From positions 139,468 through 203,467 of the forward strand of contig CAMYBS010000001.1 of assembly GCA_947254025.1 (NCBI GenBank): a stretch of 64,000 nucleotides of DNA, in the 5' to 3' direction. The translations under genes were made by a program, and so were the position numbers. Below are positions 10,278 through 22,893 of this stretch, in pieces; position 1 is the first letter of the stretch; each line of letters begins with the position of its first letter. Below the pieces are notes generated by a model. It had not been told where the DNA came from, did not search any database, and worked only from the letters and a program-made list of their open reading frames with translations. This DNA is from an uncultured Clostridia bacterium. GTDB taxonomy: Bacteria; Bacillota; Clostridia; Tissierellales; Peptoniphilaceae.

Positions 10278-11154
10278 TAAAACCTACTTTCTTAGTAAAT
10301 GGAAAGCCCATCTCTTTTCTTTGTTCTACGTATTTACTTGCTATTAGCTTAGCCAAACTTCTAACCTTTAGTATATAGTTTGCTCTTTGTGATACTGATA
10401 TAGCTCCAAGTGCATCAAGCACGTTGAATGTATGTGAGCACTTTAATACATAGTCATACGCTGGTAATATAAGTCCTTTTTCAATAATTCTCTTGCATTC
10501 GGCTTCATATCTTTCAAACATCTCTTGTAGTAAGTCCTTGTCTGCTAATTCAAAGCTGTAAACAGAGTGCTCATACTCAGCTTTCTTGAATATATCACCA
10601 TATGTGAAATTTTCATTCCATTGTATATCGTAAACATTGTCAACATCTTGTAAGTACATAGCAATTCTTTCAAGACCATATGTTAGTTCTGAGGATTCAA
10701 TCTCTAGATTAAGTCCACCGACTTGTTGGAAGTATGTGAATTGAGTTATCTCCATACCGTCAAGCCAAACTTCCCAGCCTAGTCCCCACGCACCAAGTGT
10801 AGGTGACTCCCAGTTATCTTCTACGAATCTTATATCGTGTTTTAACGGGTCTATACCAATTGCTTTCAAACTATTCAAGTACAAATCTTGAACATCATAT
10901 GGCGATGGTTTTAGTATTACTTGCAATTGATGGTGTTGGTAAACTCTGTTTGGATTTTCACCATATCTTGCATCCGCTGGCCTTCTTGATGGTTCTACAT
11001 ATACAACTCTCCAAGGCTCAGGTCCTAGTGATCTAAGAAAAGTGTGTGGATTCATTGTTCCTGCGCCCTTCTCAACATCATAAGGCTCCATTACTAAGCA
11101 GCCTTTATCCTTCCAATAATTTAGTAAATTCATCATTAAATCTTGAAAATACAT
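10264..11154 (-). CDS. glyQ: Glycine-tRNA ligase alpha subunit
   Basis: 296 aa catalytic subunit that activates glycine. The frame is open 17 codons further upstream, but GAGGAGG sits five bases before the ATG at 11154, and starting with MYFQDLM matches the family. Seen: [24 protein letters not shown] and the [12 protein letters not shown] block, plus [18 protein letters not shown]. It lies 10 bases after recO. Confidence 0.96.
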   Translation of the reverse strand: MYFQDLMMNLLNYWKDKGCLVMEPYDVEKGAGTMNPHTFLRSLGPEPWRVVYVEPSRRPADARYGENPNRVYQHHQLQVILKPSPYDVQDLYLNSLKAIGIDPLKHDIRFVEDNWESPTLGAWGLGWEVWLDGMEITQFTYFQQVGGLNLEIESSELTYGLERIAMYLQDVDNVYDIQWNENFTYGDIFKKAEYEHSVYSFELADKDLLQEMFERYEAECKRIIEKGLILPAYDYVLKCSHTFNVLDALGAISVSQRANYILKVRSLAKLIASKYVEQRKEMGFPFTKKVGFNDGK

Positions 11155-11164
11155 TTTGTCCTCC

Positions 11165-11887
11165 TCAATATTTGACTTTAAGAGTCTTAAATTCGTCTTT
11201 ATCAAATATATATAAAATATAATTTATAAACAAAGTTTTTAAATTTTTTATATATTTATCATTGTATTTAACATTAACTAAGTCTTTAAATTTGCTGTCA
11301 AGCAAAAAATTGATTAAGCTTAGTTCTTCTTTTAAAAGTAAGTTCTTTTTATAGTTATTTAGTTCAGCTTTTATTGTTCCATGTTCATATTCAAATCTAT
11401 AAGTATCTACTTCATTTCTTGTTTGTATTCTAGGAAAGTATCCTAATACATATATAAGCTTTAGCATAAATGCCAAGATAAATAATTCTGCTCTTTCTGG
11501 ATAAATATCCATAACATTTACTAGTGTTATTATCATCGAGTAAATATACTCATCTGACTCCTGAGTATTCAAAAGCGTTGATAATAGCTCTGATAAAAAA
11601 GCAAAGTTGTGAAGCTTTTTAATATCTGCGTTCATTAGCTGTGCTGAATATAATACCTTTGAATCATTTACTAAGAATAATTCTTTATACTTAGATAGCA
11701 TGAACACTGACTCTGTAAAAACAAATGAACTTCTTGAAACATTGCTTCTCAAATCATAAGCGCTTCGTACATAAGCTTTTATACGCCCAGCATTAACTGT
11801 GTATATTTCAAGTATTTTGCCGTTCTTTTCATCGCTCTTGCTAGCAATAACTATGCCTCTGTACTCTTCGGACTTACTTGTATCCAA
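11165..11887 (-). CDS. recO: DNA repair protein RecO
   Basis: 240 aa. Recombination mediator that loads RecA with RecR and anneals single strands. Seen: an N-terminal OB-fold ([21 protein letters not shown]), then an all-helical domain. It uses a TTG start: AGGTGAAG lies five bases before the TTG, and the start falls inside the last codons of era (14-base overlap). Sequence conservation of this family is low, but position between era and glyQ supports the call. Confidence 0.88.
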   Translation of the reverse strand: MDTSKSEEYRGIVIASKSDEKNGKILEIYTVNAGRIKAYVRSAYDLRSNVSRSSFVFTESVFMLSKYKELFLVNDSKVLYSAQLMNADIKKLHNFAFLSELLSTLLNTQESDEYIYSMIITLVNVMDIYPERAELFILAFMLKLIYVLGYFPRIQTRNEVDTYRFEYEHGTIKAELNNYKKNLLLKEELSLINFLLDSKFKDLVNVKYNDKYIKNLKTLFINYILYIFDKDEFKTLKVKY

Positions 11888-12752
11888 AAAACTTCACCTG
11901 GTCTTCGTTCTTTCTCCAATTCTTGGCAACCTTAACATTTAATTTAAGATTAACTTCTGTATCAAGCATGGCTTTTATATCTTTCTTTGCAGCAAGTCTA
12001 ATCTTTTTAATCATAGAGGCTTCTTTACCTATGACCATGCCCTTGTGGCTTTCTCTCTCGCAATAAATGATTGCATCTATGTTTACAGCATCTTCTTTTT
12101 CTTCATACTTAAGTATTTCAATGTTTATACCATGTGGTATCTCATCTGATAAAAAGTTTAGGCACTTTTGTCTAATTATCTCTGAAACAATAAACTTCAT
12201 TGGTTTATCAGTTAAATATTCACCATCATAATACATAGGACCTGGTTTCAATACTTTCTTTATTTCGTCTAGAAGCTTATCTAAGTTATCATCGTTAGCC
12301 GCGCTTATTGGAACAGTAATTGAATTAAGTTTTCTAGAATTTATCTCGCTTATAATTTCTTCTATATGAGATTCGTCTTTATCAATTTTATTTATAGCAA
12401 TAACTACATTCTTGTTTGCACTTGTAACTATGTCCATAAGCTCTTTTTCACCAGCTTTAATAGGTACAGATCCATCAATTATGTATAGTATCATATCTGC
12501 ATCCTCTAAAGCGGCTCTCATCGCCTTATCCATGTAGTCGCCTAACTTGTTTTTCGCAATTTGATAGCCAGGAGTATCCATGAATATAATTTGTGCATCA
12601 TCATCTGTGTATATAAAATTAATTATATCTCTAGTAGTTTGTGGTTTATCTGAGATGATAGATATGTTAAACTTAACAAGTTTATTAAGTAGTGTTGATT
12701 TGCCTGCATTTGGTCTACCTACAACCGCTACATAGCCTGATTTAAATTCCAT
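11874..12752 (-). CDS. era: GTPase Era
   Basis: 292 aa. Ribosome-associated GTPase needed for 16S rRNA maturation and 30S assembly. Seen: G1 GRPNAGKST, G2/G3 PQTTRD and DTPGYQ, G4 NKID, then the C-terminal KH domain with GMVIGKEASMIKKI. The start chosen has AGAGGTG four to five bases upstream and gives the usual MEFKSGYVAVVGRPN; the frame extends seven codons further without a ribosome site. Follows cdd. Confidence 0.97.
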   Translation of the reverse strand: MEFKSGYVAVVGRPNAGKSTLLNKLVKFNISIISDKPQTTRDIINFIYTDDDAQIIFMDTPGYQIAKNKLGDYMDKAMRAALEDADMILYIIDGSVPIKAGEKELMDIVTSANKNVVIAINKIDKDESHIEEIISEINSRKLNSITVPISAANDDNLDKLLDEIKKVLKPGPMYYDGEYLTDKPMKFIVSEIIRQKCLNFLSDEIPHGINIEILKYEEKEDAVNIDAIIYCERESHKGMVIGKEASMIKKIRLAAKKDIKAMLDTEVNLKLNVKVAKNWRKNEDQVKFFGYK

Positions 12753-12765
12753 TGTTTCACCTCTT

Positions 12766-13152
12766 TTACTCATCTAATGAAAAAGATTCTGGGAGCAGAT
12801 CTTTTATATTATAAATTTTATAATCATTTACATCCTTTGCAACTATAATCTCGCAGTCTTTAGTGAACTCCATTATGAACTGTCTACACGCACCGCATGG
12901 CATAGGATATACATCCATATTTACAATTGCTATACGTTTAATGGACCTAGAGTCAGAGCTTACTATTGCGTTTGCTATTGCACTTCTTTCTGCGCATATT
13001 GTGAGACCATAAGATGCATTTTCGATATTGACACCAGTATAAACATTGCCATCATCCATCTCTACTGCTGCAGCAACCTTAAATTTAGAGTATTTACTGT
13101 ATGATCTATCTAAAACTTTAAGTGCCGATTCAATAAGCCCTTTAGTATCCAT
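12766..13152 (-). CDS. cdd: Cytidine deaminase
   Basis: 128 aa, homotetramer-type zinc enzyme converting cytidine and deoxycytidine to uridine forms. Seen: the ENASYGLTICAERSA motif with the zinc Cys and catalytic Glu, and PCGACRQ with the other two zinc cysteines. It lies between ybeY and era, a normal place, but the diacylglycerol kinase gene usually found between ybeY and cdd is absent; only about 50 AT-rich bases separate them. Confidence 0.95.
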   Translation of the reverse strand: MDTKGLIESALKVLDRSYSKYSKFKVAAAVEMDDGNVYTGVNIENASYGLTICAERSAIANAIVSSDSRSIKRIAIVNMDVYPMPCGACRQFIMEFTKDCEIIVAKDVNDYKIYNIKDLLPESFSLDE

Positions 13153-13203
13153 TAGCGTCCCTCCAAGCTTTTATTATATAATATTTTACGCTTAATTTCA
13201 ATA

Positions 13204-13647
13204 CTAACGTGTAATATTAAGCTCGTCTAATATATCTCTTTGTCTCTGTTCCATAATAACTCTATCATCGTCTTCAATATGATCATATCCCAAAAGATGA
13301 AGTATGCTATGTGTGAATAAAAACATAATCTCTCTTTCAAGATTATGTCCATACTCTTTTGCTTGCTCCACAGCAACATCATATGAGATGACTACATCGC
13401 CTAGCAAAGTTTCATCTGAAGAGAAGTCTTCGATAAGTGGAAATGATAAAACATCTGTAACTTTATCAATGTCCCTGTACTCTCTGTTCAAATCTTGTAT
13501 CTCTTCCTTTGACACATAAGTAAGGCCCACTTCATAATCGTCATTAAGCCCTTCTTTTTTTAATGCTAGAGATGCTATCTTTTTCATTGTGTCTTCATAA
13601 CCTGCTTCTATAGGATAGTTGTTTTCGTTATTAATTACTATATCCAT
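13204..13647 (-). CDS. ybeY: Endoribonuclease YbeY
   Basis: 147 aa from the chosen start, which gives the usual MDIVINN beginning; the frame is open 22 codons further but that part reads as Lys-rich overlap with phoH. Single-strand zinc RNase in 16S rRNA 3' maturation and ribosome quality control. Seen: the metal motif HSILHLLGYDH (H3xH5xH) near the C-terminus. Overlaps phoH by 17 bases. Confidence 0.93.
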   Translation of the reverse strand: MDIVINNENNYPIEAGYEDTMKKIASLALKKEGLNDDYEVGLTYVSKEEIQDLNREYRDIDKVTDVLSFPLIEDFSSDETLLGDVVISYDVAVEQAKEYGHNLEREIMFLFTHSILHLLGYDHIEDDDRVIMEQRQRDILDELNITR

Positions 13648-14632
13648 CTTTTTCTTCTCTTTCTTCGCTTTCTTTATTAAGCTTCTTACTTTCATAAAGA
13701 TTATAAGCTTCAATGATTCTTTGAACCAGTATATTTCTTACAACGTCAGTTTGAGTAAGCTCTATGAAGCTTATGCCATTGATATTTCTAAGTATATGGC
13801 TAGCTGCTATAAGACCAGACTTCTTGCCTTTTGGTAAGTCTCTTTGAGTAATATCACCTGTAACAATCACCTTAGAGTTGAAGCCCATTCTTGTTAGGAA
13901 CATCTTCATTTGCTCTTCTGTAGTATTTTGTGCTTCATCAAGTATTATGAAGGCTTTATCGAGTGTCCTTCCTCTCATATAAGCAAGTGGCGCTACTTCT
14001 ATAAGCCCTCTTTCAGCATTTTTTTCATATTGCTCTTTGCCCATAATCTCATATAGAGCATCATAGACCGGCCTTAGATATGGATCAACCTTTTCCTTAA
14101 GGTCACCCGGTAAGAATCCTAGGTTCTCACCTGCTTCTACAGCTGGTCTTGTTAATATAATCTTAGATACTTCTTTATTCTTAAAAGCATTAACCGCCAT
14201 AGCTATGGCCAAATATGTTTTACCAGTACCTGCTGGTCCTATGCCAAAGGTGATTCCAGACTTTCTAATCATATCAACATATCTCTTCTGACCAATAGTC
14301 TTAGGTCTTATAGTCTTTCCTTCACTAGTTATGGCTATAACATCTTTTTGTATATCGTATAAGAGGTTCTCTTTCGCTTTTTTAACTAAGTTAATTGAAT
14401 AATATATATCCTCCTTACTAAGTGATTTTTGAGTATCTATAAGGCTCGATAAGGCTTTTATCAATCTTTCAGCCATAGCTTCATTCTCTTCATTGTTAGA
14501 AGCTATCAATATCTTATCTGAGCGCATATCAATCTTAATATCAAGTTCCTTCTCAATTATCTTAATGTTAGAATCTAAATTTCCGGCTAACGCCTCTTGT
14601 TTGTTGCTATCAAAATTAAGTTCTCTACTCAT
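13631..14632 (-). CDS. phoH: PhoH-family ATPase
   Basis: 333 aa. Seen: an N-terminal KH-like region, then the PhoH P-loop domain with Walker A GPAGTGKTYLA near residue 134 and Walker B FIILDEAQN near residue 233, followed by MKMFLTRMG and the VTGDITQ sensor. The family is a cytoplasmic, helicase-like ATPase linked to RNA metabolism and nearly always sits next to ybeY, as here. Its exact reaction is not settled. Overlaps the upstream unknown gene by eight bases. Confidence 0.92.
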   Translation of the reverse strand: MSRELNFDSNKQEALAGNLDSNIKIIEKELDIKIDMRSDKILIASNNEENEAMAERLIKALSSLIDTQKSLSKEDIYYSINLVKKAKENLLYDIQKDVIAITSEGKTIRPKTIGQKRYVDMIRKSGITFGIGPAGTGKTYLAIAMAVNAFKNKEVSKIILTRPAVEAGENLGFLPGDLKEKVDPYLRPVYDALYEIMGKEQYEKNAERGLIEVAPLAYMRGRTLDKAFIILDEAQNTTEEQMKMFLTRMGFNSKVIVTGDITQRDLPKGKKSGLIAASHILRNINGISFIELTQTDVVRNILVQRIIEAYNLYESKKLNKESEEREEKDGYSN

Positions 14633-15158
14633 TAATCCTCCTTAGTGCTAGTGGTTTATCTAGTATCTCTTTCATGATTATGGCCTTTGCCACATTTGTT
14701 TGCGAAAATTGTATGCTTTCGTGTTCATAATCAAAGTGTTCATAATCAAAGTCTTCATAAGCATTCTCTTCTGCTTTTACCATTTCCTCATGCTCACTCT
14801 CATGCTCTTCTGTCTTCTTTGCCTTAAATTCTCGAAGTCTGTCTTTAATGTCCCTTGACAAATACTCATCAAGTTCTCTTGACCTATCAGAAAAATAATC
14901 ATCAGCCTTAGCTTTGTAATCATCACTGATTGCCTCATCATAGTGCTTTTCCAAGTTGCCTATCTTTTTAACCTTTTCATCTGTCTTGATATTCTTAGGC
15001 TTCTTACTGTTCTTATTTTCCTGCATTGCTCTTTTATAAATTTCATCAAGTTTTTTATTAAGGTCATTGTTTTGCTTTTTCTTGTTGGCTTCTTTTAAAA
15101 CCGTAGATATCGAAGATATGAACATGAATAAAAATGCTAATACAAATAATCCATCCAT
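14625..15158 (-). CDS. Unknown single-pass membrane protein with charged helical body
   Basis: 177 aa; I do not recognise a named family. Residues 3-20 form one hydrophobic segment, followed by a long very charged Lys/Glu/Asp region likely to be helical and cytoplasmic, then a short EDFDYEHFDYEH repeat. The C-terminal 20 residues (AKAIIMKEILDKP and LALR) look conserved rather than random and may be a docking peptide. It lies between floA and phoH, six bases after floA, and overlaps phoH. A link to membrane microdomains through floA is inference only. Confidence 0.75.
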   Translation of the reverse strand: MDGLFVLAFLFMFISSISTVLKEANKKKQNNDLNKKLDEIYKRAMQENKNSKKPKNIKTDEKVKKIGNLEKHYDEAISDDYKAKADDYFSDRSRELDEYLSRDIKDRLREFKAKKTEEHESEHEEMVKAEENAYEDFDYEHFDYEHESIQFSQTNVAKAIIMKEILDKPLALRRINE

Positions 15159-15164
15159 ATTATC

Positions 15165-16163
15165 CTACTTATCTAATTTTTGTGTATCGGATATGGATTT
15201 TCTCATATCGGTATCTGAATTGATATTATTCATCTTGTAATAATCCATAACTCCTAGGTTTCCATTCTTTAATGCTTCGGCGATTGCTAGTGGAACCTCT
15301 CTTTCAGCTTCGACAACTTTTGATTTCATCTTTTGAACCTCAGCCTTCATTTCTTGTTCACTTGCAACAGCCATAGCACGTCTTTCTTCAGCCTTTGCTT
15401 GAGCTATCTTCTTATCAGCATCAGCTTGATCCATAAGTAATTTAGCTCCTATGTTTCTACCTACGTCTATGTCTGCTATGTCTATAGAAAGTATTTCAAA
15501 AGCTGTTCCAGAGTCAAGACCCTTCTTTAGAACTGTCTTTGAGATACTGTCTGGATTTTCAAGAACATCCTTGTGGCTTTGCGCACTACCTACTGTAGTT
15601 ACAATACCTTCACCAACTCTTGCGATGATAGTTTCTTCTCCTGCACCGCCGACTAATCTCTCGATATTAGCTCTAACAGTTACTCTTGCTTTTACAACGA
15701 CTTCTATACCATTCATAGCAACTGCAGATATATTTGGTGTTTCTATAACCTTAGGGTTAACGCTAACTTGTACAGCTTCTAAGACATTACGTCCTGCAAG
15801 GTCAATAGCTGCCGCTCTTGTAAAGTCTAGTGGTATATCAGCTCTTTGAGCGGCTATAAGTGCGTCTACAAGTGTATCTACGTTACCACCAGCTAAGTAG
15901 TGAGCTTCTAGTTCATTAACCTTAATGTCTAGTCCAGCCTTTGTAGCCTTAATCATTGGGTTTATGATCTTGCTTGGTGCTACTCTTCTAAGTCTCATAC
16001 CAGTAAGTGTTGCCATGCTAACCTTAACTCCTGAGAAGAAAGCTGTTATCCACAAGCCAATTGGTACAAATGAAAAGAATATACTTAAGACTATTAATCC
16101 AAGTATAACAATTATAAATCCTCCTGATGCTAAAACATTAATAATGTTTCCTAATAAAAACAT
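15165..16163 (-). CDS. floA: Flotillin-like protein FloA
   Basis: 332 aa SPFH/flotillin protein (YqfA type) that scaffolds functional membrane microdomains. The start has AAGGAGG nine bases upstream, which lies inside the last codons of nfeD. Seen: a long hydrophobic hairpin at residues 5-45, the central SPFH domain ([20 protein letters not shown]), and a C-terminal Ala/Glu-rich coiled coil ([16 protein letters not shown]). The nfeD-floA pair is conserved in Bacillota. Confidence 0.95.
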   Translation of the reverse strand: MFLLGNIINVLASGGFIIVILGLIVLSIFFSFVPIGLWITAFFSGVKVSMATLTGMRLRRVAPSKIINPMIKATKAGLDIKVNELEAHYLAGGNVDTLVDALIAAQRADIPLDFTRAAAIDLAGRNVLEAVQVSVNPKVIETPNISAVAMNGIEVVVKARVTVRANIERLVGGAGEETIIARVGEGIVTTVGSAQSHKDVLENPDSISKTVLKKGLDSGTAFEILSIDIADIDVGRNIGAKLLMDQADADKKIAQAKAEERRAMAVASEQEMKAEVQKMKSKVVEAEREVPLAIAEALKNGNLGVMDYYKMNNINSDTDMRKSISDTQKLDK

Positions 16164-16164
16164 A

Positions 16165-16830
16165 CTACTTAACCTCCTTGTCAACTATTAAATATCTTCC
16201 TTTAACTGCTATAACCTTCAATGCCAAACCATTATCTAGGTAGCCATCGTAGCTTACAGCGTTGTATTTAATGCCATTAACTAATACAAAGCCTGTTGGT
16301 CCAAGTGAACTTATAGACTCTGCATCCTTTCCTACGAGCTTATTTAGCTCATTAAACTCTTCTTTATTCTCTTTTAAATTTGCTTGTGTACTTAATACAA
16401 AATGACTCAGTCCCTTAAGAGTGTAGCCTTTCTTAAACATAAATTTAATGAAAGATATATTTAAGTTTAAAGATACTACTATAGCTAATAGACCATATCT
16501 ATAATTACTAAACGTTAAAGCTATGGACGTAATATAGCCAAGTATACCTATAACTCCTGTTACTGTGAAGCCTGGAATGAATATCTCTAAAACTACAAAA
16601 ATGCATGAAAATATAAATATTGCTATTGGATAAAAATTGTTTATCTGACATAGCACCCTACTTGCAAATAAAACAAAGTGTGTGATAAAAAATAATGTGA
16701 TGTAAAGATTTTGCTTCTTATTGATCAATGCAAGGCTTAAGAAAAACGTGCCTACTAATACTAATAAAAATGCGGCTATATCTGTTGTGATAAACAGATT
16801 AGCATCTGCTACCAAAAATAAATTTTGCAT
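16165..16830 (-). CDS. NfeD-like membrane protein
   Basis: 221 aa. Four or five hydrophobic segments between residues 5 and 135, then a soluble C-terminal OB-fold ([29 protein letters not shown]). It lacks the N-terminal ClpP-like protease domain of long NfeD, so it is the short type paired with flotillins. AGGTGG precedes the ATG. A possible promoter TTGATT-18-CATAAT (16858-16887) overlaps the T-tract of the yajC terminator, which would make this the first gene of the 16-gene run. The promoter is a weak match. Confidence 0.88.
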   Translation of the reverse strand: MQNLFLVADANLFITTDIAAFLLVLVGTFFLSLALINKKQNLYITLFFITHFVLFASRVLCQINNFYPIAIFIFSCIFVVLEIFIPGFTVTGVIGILGYITSIALTFSNYRYGLLAIVVSLNLNISFIKFMFKKGYTLKGLSHFVLSTQANLKENKEEFNELNKLVGKDAESISSLGPTGFVLVNGIKYNAVSYDGYLDNGLALKVIAVKGRYLIVDKEVK

Positions 16831-16873
16831 TCAATCACCACCTAAGTATATTTACCCATTATGTATATATTTA

Positions 16874-16908
16874 ATCAAAAAAATCAAGGCTGACCATTGT
16901 GACCAGCC
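16874..16908 (-). terminator. Rho-independent terminator after yajC
   Basis: On the minus strand a 9-bp stem (GGCTGGTCA pairing with TGGTCAGCC, with two G-T pairs) and a CAA loop is followed by TTGATTTTTTTG. It lies just after the yajC stop and separates the ruv/tgt/yajC unit from nfeD. Confidence 0.85.
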
Positions 16909-16918
16909 TCTCTTGCTC

Positions 16919-17254
16919 TTATAACTCTTCTGATTTTTCTACGTTTTTAATCTCTTTTCTTGTTGCTCTATCTCTGAAAGCCCACTTAGCTATCTCCATA
17001 TTGCATCCTTGGTTTATTTCGATTACATACATGTCCTCTTTAATTTGAACAATCTTACCTAAGATGCCGCCGATAGTTACGATTTGATCTCCTACTTTAA
17101 GTGAGTCTCTTAGCTCTTGTAACTTTTGCGCTTGTTTCTTTTGTGGTCTTACTAAAAAGAAGTACGCGAATGCTCCGAATAGAACAAATGGTAGTATCAT
17201 GCTTAGTAATGATCCACTAGCATTTGCTTGTGCTTGTAAAAATGTTAATGTCAT
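16919..17254 (-). CDS. yajC: Preprotein translocase subunit YajC
   Basis: 111 aa. One N-terminal membrane segment (about residues 15-36) ending in FLVRPQKKQ, then a soluble beta domain (LRDSLKVGDQIVTIGGILG) diagnostic of YajC. Accessory subunit of SecDF-YajC. Terminal gene of the ruv-queA-tgt cluster; a strong hairpin follows. It may also have its own start, since a TATAAT lies about 25 bases upstream, although no good -35 box is visible. Confidence 0.95.
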   Translation of the reverse strand: MTLTFLQAQANASGSLLSMILPFVLFGAFAYFFLVRPQKKQAQKLQELRDSLKVGDQIVTIGGILGKIVQIKEDMYVIEINQGCNMEIAKWAFRDRATRKEIKNVEKSEEL

Positions 17255-17295
17255 TATATAACCTCCCTCTCGTGTTAATACTATTATACACTATA

Positions 17296-19427
<2,132 letters not shown>

Positions 19428-19438
<11 letters not shown>

Positions 19439-20738
19439 TAAATATTTCAGCTCCATCGTAGTAGAATTTTAGTATCTCGTCATACTTTAGTCCAGCCTTC
19501 GCCATGTTGTTTGCTCCCCATTGGCTTAGTCCAACACCGTGTCCCCAACCATGCCCAGAAATTTTTATCTTATCAGTCATATTAAGTGTTGGTCTCGAAC
19601 TAACTTCTTCTGATTCAAAGTTATCTAAAAATATAACTACATTATCTTTAATAATTACAGATACTTCTTCATCAGAAGCCTTGTCTTTATTAGCAGTTTC
19701 ATTAGTAGCTTTTCCAACATATCCCACTGTGTATAAACTACTCTTAAATTTGTTTGCACCAATGGCGTTTTTGAACTTATAGTTATCTACAAGCATCTCT
19801 TTAGCTCCATCTTTTATCACAAGAGTTTTTACTCTCTTACTTGAATTGTTTTCTTTAACATATATCTGATCTATGGAGTTAATAATTATACCTTGCTTTC
19901 TAAGTCCACTAATCAAATCGCTAATATTAATTTCAAAGCTCCAATTGTAGTTTGGCTCATTTATAGAGTACTTATCTTCTTTGCTGATCAAATACTTAAA
20001 CTTTGTGCCCCAAACATCATTAGCATCTGCAGTATAACCGCCATTAGATGAGGAATATGTTGCATTTACCACTTTGCCATCTGATAAAAGTATTTGTCCT
20101 CTAGTTTCGTCAACCGCTTTTCTAACATTATCTCTTTCTGCATCAAATCCACCATAGACCTGGCTAGAAACACTATCATATAAATCAAATGACTTGTCCT
20201 TGTTTCTAGTAACGCTACAAACCGCATAAGATCTTGCAGCTACTGCTTGAGCTTTAAGTGCCTCATAAGAGAAAGTGCTAGGCATCTCTCTTGGAACAAC
20301 GCCATAAAGGTACTCTTCAAGATCTACATTGTTTATTGCAGATAATTGATTATCAATGTAGCTAAAACACAAGTAGCCTCTATATCTCTTATTGTTAATC
20401 TTAATGGCTCTTGAACCTAATGATAATATCTTCATAGACTTATTAGTAGCTATGCTAGTTAAATAGTTTCCAGCTGCGTCAAAAGCATCATAATTTTGAC
20501 CATTGAGTCTTAAAACAATATTCTTTTCAAATGTTTGGAACAAACTTAAGTTTGAATAGATATCTCTAACTTCAAAGCCGTCGTCACTATACAGCTTTAA
20601 TTCGCCCATATTTTGTGCACTAATGCCTAATTTTACATCTACGCTTGTAATATGTTCGTATCCGTTTTCAGCTTTTGCGCTGTTTATCGATAATGCAAGT
20701 AAGAATATTGTAAGTATAATTAATATTTTATTCTTCAT
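19428..20738 (-). CDS. Secreted SpoIID/LytB-domain protein
   Basis: 436 aa. AAGGAG lies seven bases before the second of two tandem ATGs, giving [12 protein letters not shown], a signal peptide ending near AKA (about residue 23). The body is the SpoIID/LytB domain: DVEEYLYG-like [26 protein letters not shown], and near the C-terminus [16 protein letters not shown]. Known members are peptidoglycan lytic transglycosylases acting in engulfment, but non-sporulating Bacillota carry them too. Its place inside ruvB-queA argues for a housekeeping wall role. Starts inside the ruvB stop region. Confidence 0.85.
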
Positions 20739-21747
20739 CATTGTCTCCTTTGTCATACTTGTAACCCATATGTTCATATGCAAGCTTTGTAGCAATTCTA
20801 CCTCTTGGCGTTCTAGCAATGAATCCAAGTTGTATTAAATATGGCTCGTAAACATCTTCTACCGTAGTCCTCTCCTCGTTTGACGATGCTGCAAGTGTAT
20901 CAAGCCCGACAGGATTGCCACCATACGTATTTATCATTACATCAAGTATCTTTCTGTCAGTTTTATCAAGACCATAGTGGTCGATTTCTAATATATCCAA
21001 GCCCTTTTTAGCAATTTTGCCTGTTATAGTCCCATCTTCAAGAACTAAAGAGTAGTCTCTAACCCTCTTTAAAAGCCTGTTTGCAATTCTTGGAGTGCCT
21101 CTTGATCTTCTAGCTATCTCTTTAGCGCCACTTTCGTCAATATCTACTTCCAAGATGCCAGCAGATCTTCTAACTATCTCGCAAAGTGATGCCTCATCAT
21201 ATAAATCAAGGTTTAGTATAACCCCAAATCTGTCTCTTAATGGTGAGGATAGTAGTCCCGCTCTAGTTGTTGCACCTATTAATGTAAATTTTGATAGGTC
21301 TATCCTTACAGACCTTGCTGATGGTCCCTTTCCAATGATTAAGTCAAGTGAATAATCTTCCATGGCTGGATATAAGATTTCTTCTACAGAGCGTGATATC
21401 CTATGTATCTCGTCTATGAATAATACATCATCATCTTTTAAATTTGTTAAAACTGACGCCAAGTCGCCTGGTCTCTCTATGGCAGGTCCAGATGTTATCT
21501 TGATATTTACACCCATCTCATTAGCGATGATATTTGCAAGAGTTGTCTTACCAAGTCCTGGTGGTCCATATAGAAGCACGTGGTCTAGTGGCTCGCCTCT
21601 CATCTTGGCAGCGTTGACAAAGATTTTAAGCTTTTCTTTAACGCTGTCTTGACCAATGTAGTCATTAAACCACTTTGGTCTCAATGAATTATCAAAATTT
21701 TCTTCACCCGACCTTAAGTCAGTCGTTATTAATCTATCTTCTTCCAC
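20728..21747 (-). CDS. ruvB: Holliday junction branch migration helicase RuvB
   Basis: 339 aa AAA+ ATPase motor of RuvAB. Seen: [12 protein letters not shown], Walker [12 protein letters not shown] near residue 61, Walker [10 protein letters not shown], sensor I GATTRAG, and the C-terminal winged helix with RTPRGR. It lies eight bases after ruvA in a ruvC-ruvA-ruvB run. Confidence 0.98.
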   Translation of the reverse strand: MEEDRLITTDLRSGEENFDNSLRPKWFNDYIGQDSVKEKLKIFVNAAKMRGEPLDHVLLYGPPGLGKTTLANIIANEMGVNIKITSGPAIERPGDLASVLTNLKDDDVLFIDEIHRISRSVEEILYPAMEDYSLDLIIGKGPSARSVRIDLSKFTLIGATTRAGLLSSPLRDRFGVILNLDLYDEASLCEIVRRSAGILEVDIDESGAKEIARRSRGTPRIANRLLKRVRDYSLVLEDGTITGKIAKKGLDILEIDHYGLDKTDRKILDVMINTYGGNPVGLDTLAASSNEERTTVEDVYEPYLIQLGFIARTPRGRIATKLAYEHMGYKYDKGDNDEE

Positions 21748-21755
21748 TTAAACAC

Positions 21756-22337
21756 CTACTTTGAAAGCCTTTTCAATAGCTCTTTAATTAAATCTTCTAC
21801 TTCCATAGTCTCGTCCAAACCCTTGGCAATGCTAGTAATTTCATATTTGTTGTAGCCAAGTGAACTTAGTGCTTCAATTGCCTCGTTAAGGTTACTGCCT
21901 ACACTTACAACATTTGCAAGGTCTTCAAATTCACTACCCTTGCTAACTTTGTCCTTAAGCTCAAGAATTATTCTTTGAGCAGTTTTCTTACCAATGCCAG
22001 GCGCCTTCATCAAGGCTTTTTCATCATTTGTCACGATTGCCTTTTGCAAATCAACTACCTTTTGTTCAGACAAAATACCTATGGCAGTCTTAGGTCCTAC
22101 TCCATTGACTGTTGTAATTAGGTTAAAAAAGTCGAGTTCATATCTATTAGCAAAACCATATAGACTCATGTCATCTTCTCTAACTACTAAATTCATATAA
22201 ATTTTTACTTCGCCATCGTAGATATCGCTATCTATAGTTTCTTTTGATGTAAAGACTTTGTAAGCAATGTTATTTACTAATAAAACTATGTAGTCTTTTT
22301 TCTTATCTACAACCTGGCCTATCATATACTCAAACAT
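21756..22337 (-). CDS. ruvA: Holliday junction binding protein RuvA
   Basis: 193 aa. Tetramer that holds the four-way junction for RuvB. Seen: the N-terminal OB-fold (MFEYMIGQV...), two helix-hairpin-helix motifs (TTVNGVGPKTAIGIL and KAPGIGKKTAQRI), and a short C-terminal RuvB-binding domain. It starts two bases after the ruvC stop. Confidence 0.96.
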   Translation of the reverse strand: MFEYMIGQVVDKKKDYIVLLVNNIAYKVFTSKETIDSDIYDGEVKIYMNLVVREDDMSLYGFANRYELDFFNLITTVNGVGPKTAIGILSEQKVVDLQKAIVTNDEKALMKAPGIGKKTAQRIILELKDKVSKGSEFEDLANVVSVGSNLNEAIEALSSLGYNKYEITSIAKGLDETMEVEDLIKELLKRLSK

Positions 22338-22339
22338 AA

Positions 22340-22834
22340 CTACCTCAATAAAAACTGATCTTTAAAATTAATACTTGCGCTATGAGTTAAAGCAACTGCT
22401 AAAGCGTCCGCAACATCATCAGGCTTCGGAACTTTCTCTAAATGAAGAAAAGTTTTTACCATCTCTTGCATTTGCTTTTTCTCAGCTCTACCATAGCCAG
22501 TAACAGCTTGCTTAATTTGAAGTGGAGTGTATTCATATGTTGCTAAACCCTTGTGTTTTAAGCAAAGAAGAGTTACGCCTCTTGCCTCGGCAACTTGTAT
22601 AACTGTCTTTTGATTCTTAAAGTAGAACAGCTCTTCTATTGCCGCCTCATCAGGATCATACTTATCGATGATAGCACCAAGCTCAAAGTAAATCTTCTCA
22701 AGTCTTTTGTCTAAGCTAAGGTCCTTGTGTGTTGTAATCGCATCGTAGAACACATCGCGTGCCTTATTGCCGTCGTAATCAATGATGCCCACACCAACTA
22801 TAGCGATGCCTGGGTCTATACCTAAAATTCTCAT
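22340..22834 (-). CDS. ruvC: Holliday junction resolvase RuvC
   Basis: 164 aa. Dimeric endonuclease. Seen: the first catalytic Asp in RILGIDPGIAIVGVG, the catalytic Glu in AAIEELFYFKNQKT, and the last Asp pair in KPDDVADALAVALTH. AGGAGG lies six bases before the ATG. First gene of the ruv-que-tgt run, behind a good promoter. Confidence 0.97.
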   Translation of the reverse strand: MRILGIDPGIAIVGVGIIDYDGNKARDVFYDAITTHKDLSLDKRLEKIYFELGAIIDKYDPDEAAIEELFYFKNQKTVIQVAEARGVTLLCLKHKGLATYEYTPLQIKQAVTGYGRAEKKQMQEMVKTFLHLEKVPKPDDVADALAVALTHSASINFKDQFLLR

Positions 22835-22864
22835 TTTTCCTCCTACTTCTCCATTCTAAAGACT

Positions 22865-22893
22865 ATTATACTACAAAATATGCATAAGTTCAA
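22865..22893 (-). promoter_or_regulatory. Sigma-A promoter of the ruvC-ruvA-ruvB-spoIID-queA-tgt run
   Basis: TTGAAC, 17-base spacer, TATAAT, 30 bases before the ruvC ATG. No perfect Gram-positive LexA box overlaps it. An imperfect inverted repeat of GCATGCATGCGT type lies upstream (see findings). Confidence 0.8.

Noticed and set aside
11155-11164. T-box leader before glyQ (also trpS and hisS)
   Set aside because: All three synthetase genes start within a few tens of bases of the preceding gene; there is no space for a T-box.
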